A DNA stretch of 64,000 bases, from NCBI GenBank assembly GCA_015207155.1, contig JADEXK010000001.1, forward strand, positions 62,001 through 126,000. The letters are read 5' to 3'. A program made the translations under genes and the position numbers. Below the pieces are notes generated by a model, which saw only the letters and a list, made by a program, of their open reading frames with translations, was not told the DNA's origin and did no database searches. Shown one piece after another: positions 1 through 10,409 of this stretch. Origin of the DNA: Nostocales cyanobacterium LEGE 11386. Lineage in GTDB: Bacteria; Cyanobacteriota; Cyanobacteriia; Cyanobacteriales; Nostocaceae. Every line of letters begins with the position of its first letter. The first letter of the stretch is position 1.

Positions 1-1
1 A

Positions 2-205
2 ATTCTCATTCCCGGTGTTGCTTGCGATTATCAAGGCTATCGCCTGGGCTATGGTGGGGGATATTATGACCGCTTACTCAGTTCACCAGACTGGGCCAAC
101 AAACCAACCATAGGCATTGTATTTGATTTTGCTTATTTGCCCCAAATACCTATTGAAACTTGGGATAAACCATTACAATTAGTTATCACTGAAAACCACT
201 TTTAA
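2..205 (+). CDS. 5-formyltetrahydrofolate cyclo-ligase, C-terminal part (partial)
   Basis: The reading frame is already open at the left edge and ends at TAA 203-205, so only the last 67 residues are visible. They contain GYRLGYGGGYYDR followed by a short tail ending in ITENHF. This glycine/tyrosine-rich motif is the nucleotide/substrate-binding signature of the 5-formyltetrahydrofolate cyclo-ligase (methenyltetrahydrofolate synthetase) family, which converts 5-formyl-THF to 5,10-methenyl-THF using ATP in cytosolic one-carbon metabolism. The start, promoter and N-terminal half lie outside the window. The identification rests on that one motif and the C-terminal layout. Confidence 0.88.
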   Translation: MLIPGVACDYQGYRLGYGGGYYDRLLSSPDWANKPTIGIVFDFAYLPQIPIETWDKPLQLVITENHF

Positions 206-294
206 CTCAGCACTTTTTACCCTTTGTTATTGTCAGAACCTATCTTGGGCATACTAACTTGTAAGCCTAATAGTAACTGCTAAGGGTAGAACCT

Positions 295-3200
295 ATGAGT
301 TTAATCAGAACAGACCTAAAAATCCCTGGTTACTGCATCGGTGAACAAATCTATGAGAGTTCTAGTACTGTTGTCTGTCGGGGAAAGGTAGAGGCTGAAT
401 CTGTGTCCGTGGTGATCAAATTCATGCGGAATCCATACCCTAACTTTAGTGAACTTGTCCAATTCCGTAACCAATATACCATTGCCAAAAACCTGGATAT
501 TCCTGGGATTGTCAAGCCGTACAGTTTAGAAATGTGTGGCAATCGGTATGCTTTGATTATGGAGGATTTTGGGGGCATTTCACTCAAAGAAGAAATGAGA
601 AGACGGGAAAATCTGGAGTTGCCGATTCAGGGCAATAGTGGAATTAAGAGTATTAGTGAATTTTTACACATTGCCCAGCAACTTGCCACAATTTTAGATG
701 GAGTCCACAGGTATCGGGTAATTCACAAAGATATCAAGCCAGCCAATATCCTGATTAACCCAGATAGTCGGCAGGTAAAGTTAATTGACTTCTCTATTGC
801 CTCTCTCCTACCTAGAGAAACTCAAGAAATTTACAATCCTAATGTCCTGGAAGGTACTCTTGCTTATCTGTCTCCTGAACAAACAGGACGGATGAACCGA
901 GGTATTGACTATCGCAGTGATTTCTACGCTCTTGGTGTGACTTTTTACGAACTCCTCACAGGACAATTGCCTTTTCAGTCAAATGATCCAATGGAACTGG
1001 TACATTGTCACATCGCCAAGCAACCCCCTGCCATCTACGACCTTAATTTAGATATTCCCGAAGCGCTGTCAAATATCGTCTATAAACTGATGGCCAAGAA
1101 TGCAGAAGAGCGCTATCAAAGTGCTTTAGGGCTAAAGTATGACTTAGAACAATGTCTGCACCAGTGGCAAGAAAAGCAGCAGATTTTTCACTTTGTCTTG
1201 GGACAGCAGGATATTTGCGATCGCTTTATGATCTCAGAAAAGCTCTATGGTCGCCAAACAGAGGTAAATAACCTCTTGGCAGCCTTTGACCGTATCAGCT
1301 GCGGTAGCAGTGAGTTGATACTGGTTGCAGGGTTCTCTGGCATTGGCAAAACAGCAGTAGTGAATGAAGTACATAAACCGATTGCCCGACAACGCGGCTA
1401 CTTCATCAAAGGCAAATTTGACCAGTTCCAGCGCAACATTCCCTTTTTTGCATTTGTACAGGCTTTTCGAGATTTGATGGGGCAATTGCTTTCCGAAACA
1501 GATACTCAATTAGAACAGTGGAAATCTCAGATTCTGACTGCACTGGGTGAAAATGGTCAAGTAATCATTGAGGTGATTCCAGAATTAGAGCAGATCATTG
1601 GCAAACAGCCATCTGTAGCCAAACTATCGAGTAATGCTGCACAAAATCGCTTCAATTTACTATTTGAGAAATTTATTCAAGTTTTTACTACCCAAGAACA
1701 TCCTTTAGTGATCTTTCTAGACGATTTGCAATGGGCAGATTCGGCATCGCTGAAGTTGATGCAATTGCTGATGGGTAAAACCAAGATTGGTTATTTGTTG
1801 GTGATTGGGGCGTATCGAGATCATGAAGTTAGTCCGATTCATCCTTTGATGTTAACCCTGGATGAAATTCGCCAAGCAGAGACCACAGTTAACATCATAA
1901 TTTTATCTCCACTTACTGAATCCCATATTAGCCAGTTGGTTGCGGATACTCTCAGTTGTGCCCCAGAATTAGCCGCACCATTGACGGAGTTGGTATATCA
2001 AAAAACTCACGGCAATCCTTTCTTCACCAATCAGTTTCTCAAGTCCTTACATGAAGACGGATGGATTAATTTTAACCGAGAAAATGGTTATTGGCAGAGT
2101 GATATTACCCAAGTTAGAGCTTTAGCACTCACCGACAATGTCGTGGAATTTATGGCAACTCAGTTGCAGAAGTTACCAAGAGAAACTCAGCAAGTTTTGC
2201 AACTGGCAGCGTGTATTGGCAACTCTTTTGATTTAGCAACACTGGCAATTGTGTATGAGAAATCTCAGGCAGAAACAGCAATAGACCTCTGGAAAGCTTT
2301 ACAGGAAGGTTTAATTTTACCTCTGACAGAAGTTTATAAGTTTTTCCAGAGTGATGAATCTATGACATCAGCGACTACTCAGAGTGCAATTTCTTACCGA
2401 TTTTTACATGACCGCGTACAGCAAGCTGCATATTCACTAATTCCCGCAGTACAAAAACAGAGAACCCATCTGCAAATTGGACAATTACTATTAAATAACT
2501 TGTCAGAATTAGAGCAGGAAGAGAGAATTTTCGATATTGTGAATCAGTTGAATATGGGAGCAAATCTCATTTTTCAAGAAACTCAACAAAAGCAACTGAT
2601 TCAATTAAATTTAATTGCTGGTCGCAAGGCTAAAAATTCTACAGCTTATGCATCGGCTGTGGAATATTTAGGTACTGGAATCACTTTTTTGGCAGAAGAT
2701 AGCTGGCAAAGTGATTATGATTTAACGTTTATCTTGCATAGAGAACTGGCAGAGTCTGAGTTTCTCAATGGTGATTTTGAAACATCTTTAGCATTAATTA
2801 ACCAAATTTTAGCTCAAGCAAAATCCAGTATTGACCAGGCTGAAGTGTATGAGTTACTGATTATACAATATAGCCTCATGGCGCAGTTTTCAGAAGCAAT
2901 TCAAACTGGCATTACAGCACTGCGTTTACTAGATGTAGAAATTGCTCCACCGAATTTAGACACGGATGTACAAAAAGAATTAGCACAGGCTAAACAAAAC
3001 TTAGGCGATCGCCAAATTTCTTCTTTGATTGATCTACCAGAAATGGTAGATATAAAACAGCAATTAGTAGTGAGATTATTGATTGCTCTAGTTCCACCTG
3101 CTTACGTTACCTCTAATTTTAGCTTATACATGCTGGTTTCGCTAAAAGCCATGAATATCTCAATTCAATATGGCAATATGCCGGAATCAGCAATGGGATA

Positions 3201-5745
3201 TTCCGGTTATGGGCTAATTTTAGGCTCGGTTTTGGGTGATTATCAATCTGGATATGAATTCGGGTTACTTGGTTTTAAATTAAGTCAAAAATCTAATTAT
3301 TTAGCTCAACTTTGCCAAACAAGTTTTGTCTTAGCAAATTTTATTCATGTTTGGGCCAAACCAATTCAAGGTGTAACTTTAATTAATGATGAAGGTTATC
3401 AAGCGGGTTTAAACTCAGGGGATTTACAACACGCTGGTTATCATATTTCTGGTAAGGCTTGTAATCAATTATTTCAGGGAACTCAACTAGATCTGATTCT
3501 GGCGGATATTGTGAAGTATCTACCATTTATTAATAGTACTAAGAATCAATCTGCTGATTATATTTTACAAGGAATTCAGTTTTTTGTTCTGGATTTGGTG
3601 GCAAATTCAGTTAAGCAAGAAAATTTTTCATCTGCGGCTTTATCTCAAGACGAATTTGTGAAACAGTGTGAATTATCTCACAGCTTTTTTGCTTTGTGTC
3701 TTTATTATGTTTTTCAAATGCAATTAGCCTGCATCAAGCGAAATTTTGCTCAGGGATTTAATCATGCTTTAGCAGCCAGCAAAATCCTCAATAGTATTGC
3801 CGGACATACAACTTATTCTAAATATAATTTTTACTATTCTCTCATCTTATTAAACCTTTATCCAGAGGCTTCATTAGATGAACAAAATGAATATCACAAA
3901 CAGGTAGAGGCGAATCAAACACAACTAAAAATTTGGGCTGATATTTGTCCAGAAAACTTTCTACATAAATATTTGCTGGTAGAGGCAGAACTCAGCCGCG
4001 TGACTGGTAAATCTTTAGTAGCAGTGGATTTATACGATCGCGCGATCCAGTCAGCCAAAGACAATGGGTTAATCCACAATGAAGCATTAGCAAATGAATT
4101 CACAGCCAAATTCTATTTAGACTGGGGTAAGAATCGCATTGCTCAGGAGTATCTGACACAAGCCTACTATAACTATATCCGTTGGGGCGCTCAAGCTAAA
4201 GTCCAGGATTTAGAACAACGGTATCCACAGCTATTGGAGCCTATTTTGCAACAGACTCCAACAGCATTCACCGCTAATGAAACGATTGTTGCATTGTCTC
4301 AATCAAGTACCAGCACCTCATCCTCTAGTGGCGCTTCAGTTACTCTAGATATGGCGACAATTTTGAAAGTCTCCCAAACCCTCTCCAGCGAAATTCAGTT
4401 GCAGAACTTGCTTTCTACTTTGATGCAAGTAGTTATTGCCAATGCGGGAGCCGAAAAATGCGTGTTAATGTTACTTGAAGATCAGCGTTTGATGATTGAA
4501 GCGATCGCCCAATTAACACAAGCACCTACTGTTTTACAATCGATGCCAGTAGAGGAAAGCCAAGAGGTTCCTCTAACTTTAATCAACATTGTGAAGCGCC
4601 GATTGGAACCTGCGGTCATCATGAATGCAACCGTACATCCATCGTTGCTAGCTGATCCTTATATTGTACAGCAACAACCCAAAAGCTTGCTGTGTACCCC
4701 TATTCTGCATCAAGGCAAACTGTTGGGGATTTTATATCTAGAGAATAACCTGACAACGGGTGTATTTACCAGCGATCGCGTCGAAATTCTCAACTTGCTC
4801 TGTTCCCAAGCAGCTATTTCCTTGGCAAATGCGCGTCTTTACCAGCAGTCCCAGAACTATGCTCAACAAATTGAACAATCTCTTAACGAATTACGGCAGA
4901 TGCAACTGCAACTAGTGCAGAGTGAGAAAATGTCTGCCTTAGGTAACCTCGTCGCTGGGGTAGCTCACGAAATCAACAATCCTGTGGGCTTCATCGCTGG
5001 GAATTTGCAACCTGCTATTGACTATGTGCAGGATTTATTTAGCCTGATTGACCTTTATCAAGAGCATTATCCTCAACCTAGAGCAGAAATTGACGCACAA
5101 ATTGCCGCCATAGACCTAGAGTATATCCGGTCTGATCTGCCGAATTTAATTTCCACCATGAAAGAGGGTGTCAAGCGAATTCGGGGGATTAGCAACAGCC
5201 TACGCACTTTTTCTCGAGCAGATAGCGATCGCCCAATCGTCTGTAATATTCACGATGGCATCGACAGTACTATTTTGATTCTGAAACATCGTTTAAAAGC
5301 TAACGAGCAGCATCCTAGTATTGAAGTGGTGCGAGATTATGGTAAATTGCCTCCTATAGAATGCTTTCCTGGACAACTTAATCAAGTGTTCATGAATCTG
5401 TTAGCTAATGCAATTGATGCTTTAGAGGAAGCGAATACAGGGTATAGTTTTGCCGAAATTGCCGCCAATCCCAATCAAATTACAATTAAAACTAATTTGA
5501 GTGAAGATGAAAATCATATTGTGATTCGCATTCAAGATAATGGCGTAGGTATGTCAGAGGAAGTAAAACAGAAAATTTTTGACCATTTATTTACTACCAA
5601 AGGTGTGGGAAAAGGTACAGGATTAGGATTGGCGATCGCTCAACAGATTGTGGTTGAAAAACACGGTGGAATGATTAACGTAGACTCCATACCAGGAGAA
5701 GGTACAGAGTTTATCATTACCTTGCCTGTCAAAGCTAAGGAGTAG
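295..5745 (+). CDS. Giant hybrid Ser/Thr kinase - AAA ATPase - GAF - histidine kinase
   Basis: This 1816-residue signalling protein belongs to the cyanobacterial group that joins an eukaryotic-type kinase to a histidine kinase (HstK-like). An N-terminal kinase domain (about 12-290) shows Lys42, the catalytic loop HKDIKPANILI (Asp146) and KLIDFS (Asp165) where DFG is usual. A P-loop ATPase follows, with Walker A GFSGIGKTA (346-354) and Walker B LVIFLDDLQWAD (near 475). A long helical, TPR-like region reaches about 1320. A GAF domain (about 1345-1510) precedes the histidine kinase: H-box AHEINNP with His1558, N-box NLLANAIDAL, and G boxes DNGVGM and GTGLGLAIA. No membrane segment is evident, so it is probably cytosolic. 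The signal and partner regulator are unknown. The next gene starts 7 nt downstream and its Shine-Dalgarno overlaps this stop. Confidence 0.93.
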   Translation: MSLIRTDLKIPGYCIGEQIYESSSTVVCRGKVEAESVSVVIKFMRNPYPNFSELVQFRNQYTIAKNLDIPGIVKPYSLEMCGNRYALIMEDFGGISLKEEMRRRENLELPIQGNSGIKSISEFLHIAQQLATILDGVHRYRVIHKDIKPANILINPDSRQVKLIDFSIASLLPRETQEIYNPNVLEGTLAYLSPEQTGRMNRGIDYRSDFYALGVTFYELLTGQLPFQSNDPMELVHCHIAKQPPAIYDLNLDIPEALSNIVYKLMAKNAEERYQSALGLKYDLEQCLHQWQEKQQIFHFVLGQQDICDRFMISEKLYGRQTEVNNLLAAFDRISCGSSELILVAGFSGIGKTAVVNEVHKPIARQRGYFIKGKFDQFQRNIPFFAFVQAFRDLMGQLLSETDTQLEQWKSQILTALGENGQVIIEVIPELEQIIGKQPSVAKLSSNAAQNRFNLLFEKFIQVFTTQEHPLVIFLDDLQWADSASLKLMQLLMGKTKIGYLLVIGAYRDHEVSPIHPLMLTLDEIRQAETTVNIIILSPLTESHISQLVADTLSCAPELAAPLTELVYQKTHGNPFFTNQFLKSLHEDGWINFNRENGYWQSDITQVRALALTDNVVEFMATQLQKLPRETQQVLQLAACIGNSFDLATLAIVYEKSQAETAIDLWKALQEGLILPLTEVYKFFQSDESMTSATTQSAISYRFLHDRVQQAAYSLIPAVQKQRTHLQIGQLLLNNLSELEQEERIFDIVNQLNMGANLIFQETQQKQLIQLNLIAGRKAKNSTAYASAVEYLGTGITFLAEDSWQSDYDLTFILHRELAESEFLNGDFETSLALINQILAQAKSSIDQAEVYELLIIQYSLMAQFSEAIQTGITALRLLDVEIAPPNLDTDVQKELAQAKQNLGDRQISSLIDLPEMVDIKQQLVVRLLIALVPPAYVTSNFSLYMLVSLKAMNISIQYGNMPESAMGYSGYGLILGSVLGDYQSGYEFGLLGFKLSQKSNYLAQLCQTSFVLANFIHVWAKPIQGVTLINDEGYQAGLNSGDLQHAGYHISGKACNQLFQGTQLDLILADIVKYLPFINSTKNQSADYILQGIQFFVLDLVANSVKQENFSSAALSQDEFVKQCELSHSFFALCLYYVFQMQLACIKRNFAQGFNHALAASKILNSIAGHTTYSKYNFYYSLILLNLYPEASLDEQNEYHKQVEANQTQLKIWADICPENFLHKYLLVEAELSRVTGKSLVAVDLYDRAIQSAKDNGLIHNEALANEFTAKFYLDWGKNRIAQEYLTQAYYNYIRWGAQAKVQDLEQRYPQLLEPILQQTPTAFTANETIVALSQSSTSTSSSSGASVTLDMATILKVSQTLSSEIQLQNLLSTLMQVVIANAGAEKCVLMLLEDQRLMIEAIAQLTQAPTVLQSMPVEESQEVPLTLINIVKRRLEPAVIMNATVHPSLLADPYIVQQQPKSLLCTPILHQGKLLGILYLENNLTTGVFTSDRVEILNLLCSQAAISLANARLYQQSQNYAQQIEQSLNELRQMQLQLVQSEKMSALGNLVAGVAHEINNPVGFIAGNLQPAIDYVQDLFSLIDLYQEHYPQPRAEIDAQIAAIDLEYIRSDLPNLISTMKEGVKRIRGISNSLRTFSRADSDRPIVCNIHDGIDSTILILKHRLKANEQHPSIEVVRDYGKLPPIECFPGQLNQVFMNLLANAIDALEEANTGYSFAEIAANPNQITIKTNLSEDENHIVIRIQDNGVGMSEEVKQKIFDHLFTTKGVGKGTGLGLAIAQQIVVEKHGGMINVDSIPGEGTEFIITLPVKAKE

Positions 5746-5752
5746 AATCAAA

Positions 5753-6595
5753 ATGATTAATTTTCAAATCCCCAATTCACAACTGAAAACTTTATTAATC
5801 TATGCTTTATTGGCCGCGATCGCATTGGTAACGCTTTTTCCCTTGCTGTGGCTGATCAGTACAGCGTTGAAATCTCCCACAGAAAATATTTTGCAGTCGC
5901 CACCGCAGTTAATACCCAGTCAACCGACACTGGATAATTTTTTTAGTGTGTGGCGATCGCTGCCTTTTGCACAATACTTGTATAACAGTACCTTAGTAGC
6001 AGTGCTGACAGTGGGCTTAAATCTACTTTTTTGTGCTTTAGCCGCTTACCCGTTAGCCAGACTGTCATTTGTGGGGCGAGACTCGATTTTTATTGCGATC
6101 GTCTCTACAATCATGATTCCCTTCCAAATCGTCATGATTCCCTTGTATATTTTGACAGTCCAGCTAGGTTTAAGAAACACTTATTTGGGCATAATTTTTC
6201 CTAGTTTAGCGTCTGCTTTTGGGATTTTTCTACTGCGACAAGCTTTTATGGGTGTTCCCAAAGAACTAGAAGAAGCTGCCCGGATGGATGGCAGTTCCGA
6301 GTTAGGCTTATGGTGGCATATCATGTTACCAGCAATTCGCCCAGCATTGGTTACCCTGGCTATCTTTGTCTTCATCGGTTCTTGGAGTGACTTTCTTTGG
6401 CCTTTAATCGTCATCCAAGATGAAAGCCTATATACCCTACCTTTGGGAGTGGCAAAGTTAGCGGGTACGTTTTCTCTAGACTGGCGATTGGTAGCTGCTG
6501 GATCAATAATTTCTATTGCCCCAGTCCTGTTATTATTTTTATTCTTACAGCGTTACATTGTACCGACGGAAACAGGTAGTGGTGTTAAGGGCTGA
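5753..6595 (+). CDS. Carbohydrate ABC transporter permease, MalG/UgpE type
   Basis: This 280-residue inner-membrane protein has about six hydrophobic helices. The cytoplasmic EAA loop EEAARMDGSSELGLWWHIML lies near 182-201; this is where the permease meets the ATPase subunit. Length and loop match the MalG-type half of binding-protein-dependent sugar or polyol importers. No MalF partner, solute-binding protein or ATPase gene lies nearby, so the rest of the transporter must be encoded elsewhere or the gene is an orphan. The Shine-Dalgarno AAGGAG lies inside the end of the upstream kinase gene, which suggests translational coupling. The substrate cannot be read from the sequence. Confidence 0.9.
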   Translation: MINFQIPNSQLKTLLIYALLAAIALVTLFPLLWLISTALKSPTENILQSPPQLIPSQPTLDNFFSVWRSLPFAQYLYNSTLVAVLTVGLNLLFCALAAYPLARLSFVGRDSIFIAIVSTIMIPFQIVMIPLYILTVQLGLRNTYLGIIFPSLASAFGIFLLRQAFMGVPKELEEAARMDGSSELGLWWHIMLPAIRPALVTLAIFVFIGSWSDFLWPLIVIQDESLYTLPLGVAKLAGTFSLDWRLVAAGSIISIAPVLLLFLFLQRYIVPTETGSGVKG

Positions 6596-6661
6596 ATCTT
6601 TGAACAAGAAGGATGATCCTCTTCCTTCTTCCGTCTTCCCCCTGACTTTTGACTTTGTTGA

Positions 6662-7105
6662 CTAATGACTGCGAGAAGTGGTCACATTCATATCATCGTT
6701 TAATCTACGAATCAGGCGGGACAACTCTCTAATAATATTTACGGCAATTTCCGGAGTTTCTTCAATTGCGTCATATAGTTGCTCTTGGGTCAGTTCTAAA
6801 AACTCACAAGGTTCTAGAGTTGTCGCCGAAGCAGAACGAGGTTGAGTATCAAATACTGCCATCTCTCCGAAGTATTTTCCCTGTTCTACTTCTGCCAGTT
6901 TTTTATCTCCAATATGGACTTTAACTCTACCTGACACAACAATATAGAGCGATCGCCCCTCTTCTCCTTGTTTAAAAATAGTGTAATTAGCGGGAAATGA
7001 CAGTTCATGCATCACCGAAGTCAGCCGCACAATAAAATCATCGCGCAATTCTTTAAAAATCGGCACTCTCCGGACAAATAATAAACGGTCAACGCTGCTG
7101 AGCAT
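6662..7105 (-). CDS. Cyclic nucleotide-binding domain protein (no DNA-binding domain)
   Basis: This 147-residue protein is almost entirely one cNMP-binding beta-roll. The phosphate-binding cassette region reads GKYFGEMAVFDTQPRSASA, with the Gly-Glu pair and the Arg-x-Ser-Ala residues typical of cAMP/cGMP-binding folds. A C-terminal helix (EELSRLIRRL-like) follows, but there is no helix-turn-helix, so unlike CRP it should not bind DNA itself. It may act as a small sensor or through a partner protein. It converges with the MalG-type gene (66 nt between stops). Whether it binds cAMP, cGMP or c-di-GMP, or has lost binding, is not visible. Confidence 0.85.
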   Translation of the reverse strand: MLSSVDRLLFVRRVPIFKELRDDFIVRLTSVMHELSFPANYTIFKQGEEGRSLYIVVSGRVKVHIGDKKLAEVEQGKYFGEMAVFDTQPRSASATTLEPCEFLELTQEQLYDAIEETPEIAVNIIRELSRLIRRLNDDMNVTTSRSH

Positions 7106-7628
7106 AATTTAAAGTTAAAATTCATACATTAAAAATATCAAGGTCAGTAGGCCGAGGATGCGATCGTCAGATTCATCGATATACCAGGTGATGTCTAGGT
7201 TTGATGATTAGTTTATGTCCTCAGCTACGTGGTAACTGCGATAAATGCCATCGGGAGTCAGAATAGCTCTTGAATTCATGAAATTATTGAAAGCGTGCAA
7301 GTTACATTGTTGTAAAAATCAACGAAGTCAGAAGTCAGAGGGAAGAAAGAAGAAGGGCGCTGATTGGATAAATCAGGGCAAAATTAGCCAGTTATCCGCA
7401 AATAGCTCAAGTAATAATCTCTCGCTTAAGGGGGAAGAAAGCAGATTAAGTAAATAGTAATATAAAAGAAAACCCGTGCCTTGAAAAGTTGTTGACAAAC
7501 TATTGAAAGCACATAACTGGCAGATTGTCAGTACGAGTGATGAAAGTCTTAGTTGCTACTGATGTTAGCAGCTTTAACTTTTTCAGCACTTACCAAAATT
7601 TAACCACTTTAGTACTTCGGAAAATTCT
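7106..7628. other. Long spacer before the P-type ATPase with possible gene relics
   Basis: No convincing complete gene lies here. The segment 7192-7232 matches 26521-26561 at 35 of 41 positions. On the minus strand a 23-codon frame runs from ATG at about 7280 to a TAA, with a further open stretch after it, which may be a decayed gene. On the plus strand, ATG 7540 begins MKVLVATDVSS, which resembles the first residues of universal stress proteins, but the likeness ends after about ten residues. The spacer must also hold the promoter of the ATPase gene at 7629; no box was identified with confidence. Confidence 0.4.
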
Positions 7629-10379
7629 ATGTCTGCAACTACAGTGGGTGGCCGACAGGCACGTGAGTATCACGCACTACCAGCACAAGAAGCTGCTAAA
7701 ACCCTCAATAGCGATGTCGATCAAGGTTTAACTTTAGAAGAAGTTAACAAACGCCTGGAACAGTTTGGCAAAAATGAACTCAAGGGTAAACCCGGAAAAC
7801 CAGCTTGGTTGAGATTTTTATGGCAATTTAATCAAGCTCTCCTCTATATTCTGCTCGTTGCAGGGTTAATCAAAGCGCTGTTGGGTCAATGGACGAATGC
7901 AGCAGTAATTTGGGGCGTAACCCTGATTAATGCCATTATCGGCTTTGTTCAGGAATCTAAGGCAGAAGGTGCGATCGCCGCCTTGGCACAAGCTGTCACT
8001 ACTGAAGCAACGGTAATCCGTAACGGGCAAAAATCTCGCATTCCTTCCCAAGAATTAGTGCCTGGGGATATAGTGCTGCTAACTTCTGGTGACAAGGTTC
8101 CTGCTGATTTGCGTCTACTAAATACACGCAACTTACAGGTAGATGAGTCAGCCTTGACTGGGGAATCTGTACCTGTGGAAAAATCCACTACAACTGTAAG
8201 CGCAGATACTCCTTTAGCAGAGCGGGTTAACATGGCTTATGCTGGTAGCTTTGTCACCTTTGGCCAAGGAAGCGGTATTGTTGTATCCACAGCAAATGCT
8301 ACCGAAATGGGACGTATCTCCCAGTCATTGGAACGGCAGACCAATCTGAGTACGCCCCTAACTCGCAAGTTTGACAAATTTAGTCACCAACTCCTCTACA
8401 TTATTTTAGGGCTAGCAGCCATGACCTTTGCCGTAGGCTTAGGACAAGGACAGTCCTGGCCAGCAATGTTTGAAGCGGCTGTGGCCTTAGCAGTGAGTGC
8501 AATTCCCGAAGGATTACCGGCGGTAGTCACAGTCACCATGGCCATTGGGGTGGATCGGATGGCACGCCGTCACGCCATTATTCGCAAGTTACCCGCCGTG
8601 GAAACTTTGGGTGGTGCTACGGTAATTTGTTCTGATAAAACTGGCACTCTGACAGAAAACCAGATGACAGTACAGGCAATTTATGCTGGGGGACAGCATT
8701 TCACTGTCAGTGGTACGGGTTATAATCCGGAAGGGGAAATCTTATTTGAGCAGCAACCTGTAGATTTAGCATCAGGCAATTTCCCCTCTCTCAAAGCTTG
8801 TCTCATGGCTGGGTTGCTTTGCACCGACTCTCATTTAGAACAAAAGAATGGTAATTGGATTGTAGTTGGTGATCCTACAGAAGGTGCTTTAATTGCAGTT
8901 GCCAACAAAGCAGGCTGGAATCAGTCCCAGATGGCTGAATTAATTCCCAGAAGAGACGGTATTCCCTTTGAGTCTCAGTTTCAGTACATGGCTACGCTAC
9001 ATGATAGCCATGAATCAGTAGAGCCAGCTGGTAATGGTGCTAAAACTATTTACGTTAAAGGTTCTGTAGAGGCAATTTTGAGCCGTTGTCAAGAAATGCT
9101 CAATGCCGATGGACAGCCAGAACCAATTAACCGCGAATTAATAGAACAGCAAGTAGAAGCAATGGCGCAACAGGGGCTACGGGTGCTAGCTTTTGCGAAT
9201 AAAGCTGTAGCAGAACACCAAAATTCAGTAGATCACGAGGATATTGCTACTGGGCTGCTCTTCTTAGGATTACAGGGAATGATTGACCCACCGCGACCAG
9301 AAGTCATCGCAGCTGTGCGCGCCTGTAAAACTGCGGGTATTCAAGTCAAAATGATTACAGGGGATCACATTACCACAGCCAAGGCGATCGCTGAACGTAT
9401 TGGGTTAGAAAAAGACGGCAAGGTTCAGGCCTTCGAGGGTAGACGACTTACTGAGATGGATAACTCAGAATTAACCCAGGCTGTAGAAGCAGGTGTAGTA
9501 TTTGCCAGAGTTGCTCCCGAACAAAAACTCCGGTTGGTAGAAGCTTTACAGTCTAAAGGCGAAATTGTCGCCATGACTGGAGACGGGGTAAATGACGCGC
9601 CAGCCTTGAAACAAGCTGATATTGGTATAGCCATGGGCGGTATGGGTACAGACGTAGCTAGAGAAGCATCTGATATGCTACTCACCGATGACAACTTTGC
9701 CTCCATTGAAGCCGCAGTGGAAGAAGGACGGACGGTTTATCAGAACTTACGCAAAGCGATCGCCTTTATCCTACCCGTCAACGGTGGCGAATCAATGACA
9801 ATTTTAATTAGTGCCTTATTTGCCAGAGATTTACCAATTTTATCTTTGCAAGTCCTGTGGTTGAACATGGTAAACTCCGTCACCATGACCGTACCCTTGG
9901 CATTTGAACCCAAATCTGAACGGGTAATGAAACGCCAACCCCGCAATCCACGGGAACCATTACTTTCCGGTACATTGTTCCAGCGCATTGCGGCGGTTTC
10001 AATTTTTAACTGGATTCTGATTTTTGGCATGTTTGAATGGGTGCGTCAAGATACAGGTAATATAGACCTAGCCCGGACTATGGCAATTCAAGCTTTAGTA
10101 GCTGGGCGAATAGTTTACTTATTGAGCATCAGCCAGTTAGGCAATGCGATCTTCCGCAAACTCAAAGGTAGAGCAACCAACATTAGCGATGGCCGAGCAA
10201 TGGCTTTTGGTATAATCTGCACAGTTGTCCTACAAATCATCTTTAGCCAGTGGGGGATCATGAATACTTTGTTTAGAACAGCACCCCTAAACTTAAATCA
10301 ATGGCTGATTTGTTTGATTCCCGCATTGCCAATGCTACCTTTAGCTTTGTTTGTCAATCGCATCGATCCAGCTGAATAA
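7629..10379 (+). CDS. Cation-translocating P-type ATPase (PacL/Pma1-like, type II)
   Basis: This 916-residue membrane ATPase uses a phospho-aspartate cycle to move cations. It has an N-terminal cation-ATPase domain, the actuator motif TGES, the phosphorylation site [11 protein letters not shown] (Asp336), and the hinge [20 protein letters not shown]. Helix M4 has the PEGLP motif (Glu294). In M5, Asn718 and Glu721 sit where SERCA has its calcium ligands. In M6 the stretch [11 protein letters not shown] keeps Asn746 but has Asn749-Ser750 where SERCA has Thr-Asp. The ion is therefore uncertain (Ca, Mn, Na/K or H). An alternative in-frame start upstream is not evident. A repeat element follows the stop. 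Confidence 0.93.
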   Translation: MSATTVGGRQAREYHALPAQEAAKTLNSDVDQGLTLEEVNKRLEQFGKNELKGKPGKPAWLRFLWQFNQALLYILLVAGLIKALLGQWTNAAVIWGVTLINAIIGFVQESKAEGAIAALAQAVTTEATVIRNGQKSRIPSQELVPGDIVLLTSGDKVPADLRLLNTRNLQVDESALTGESVPVEKSTTTVSADTPLAERVNMAYAGSFVTFGQGSGIVVSTANATEMGRISQSLERQTNLSTPLTRKFDKFSHQLLYIILGLAAMTFAVGLGQGQSWPAMFEAAVALAVSAIPEGLPAVVTVTMAIGVDRMARRHAIIRKLPAVETLGGATVICSDKTGTLTENQMTVQAIYAGGQHFTVSGTGYNPEGEILFEQQPVDLASGNFPSLKACLMAGLLCTDSHLEQKNGNWIVVGDPTEGALIAVANKAGWNQSQMAELIPRRDGIPFESQFQYMATLHDSHESVEPAGNGAKTIYVKGSVEAILSRCQEMLNADGQPEPINRELIEQQVEAMAQQGLRVLAFANKAVAEHQNSVDHEDIATGLLFLGLQGMIDPPRPEVIAAVRACKTAGIQVKMITGDHITTAKAIAERIGLEKDGKVQAFEGRRLTEMDNSELTQAVEAGVVFARVAPEQKLRLVEALQSKGEIVAMTGDGVNDAPALKQADIGIAMGGMGTDVAREASDMLLTDDNFASIEAAVEEGRTVYQNLRKAIAFILPVNGGESMTILISALFARDLPILSLQVLWLNMVNSVTMTVPLAFEPKSERVMKRQPRNPREPLLSGTLFQRIAAVSIFNWILIFGMFEWVRQDTGNIDLARTMAIQALVAGRIVYLLSISQLGNAIFRKLKGRATNISDGRAMAFGIICTVVLQIIFSQWGIMNTLFRTAPLNLNQWLICLIPALPMLPLALFVNRIDPAE

Positions 10380-10409
10380 TAGAATCAGGTACTAGAGACT
10401 AGAGTATCG

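Noticed and set aside
7245..7457. Plus-strand frame of 70 codons
   Set aside because: Repetitive basic composition (Lys/Ser runs from A-rich DNA), no Shine-Dalgarno and no family likeness.
7525..7731. Plus-strand frame overlapping the P-type ATPase start
   Set aside because: It runs into the ATPase gene in another frame; only the first ten residues look protein-like and they are reported as a possible relic.
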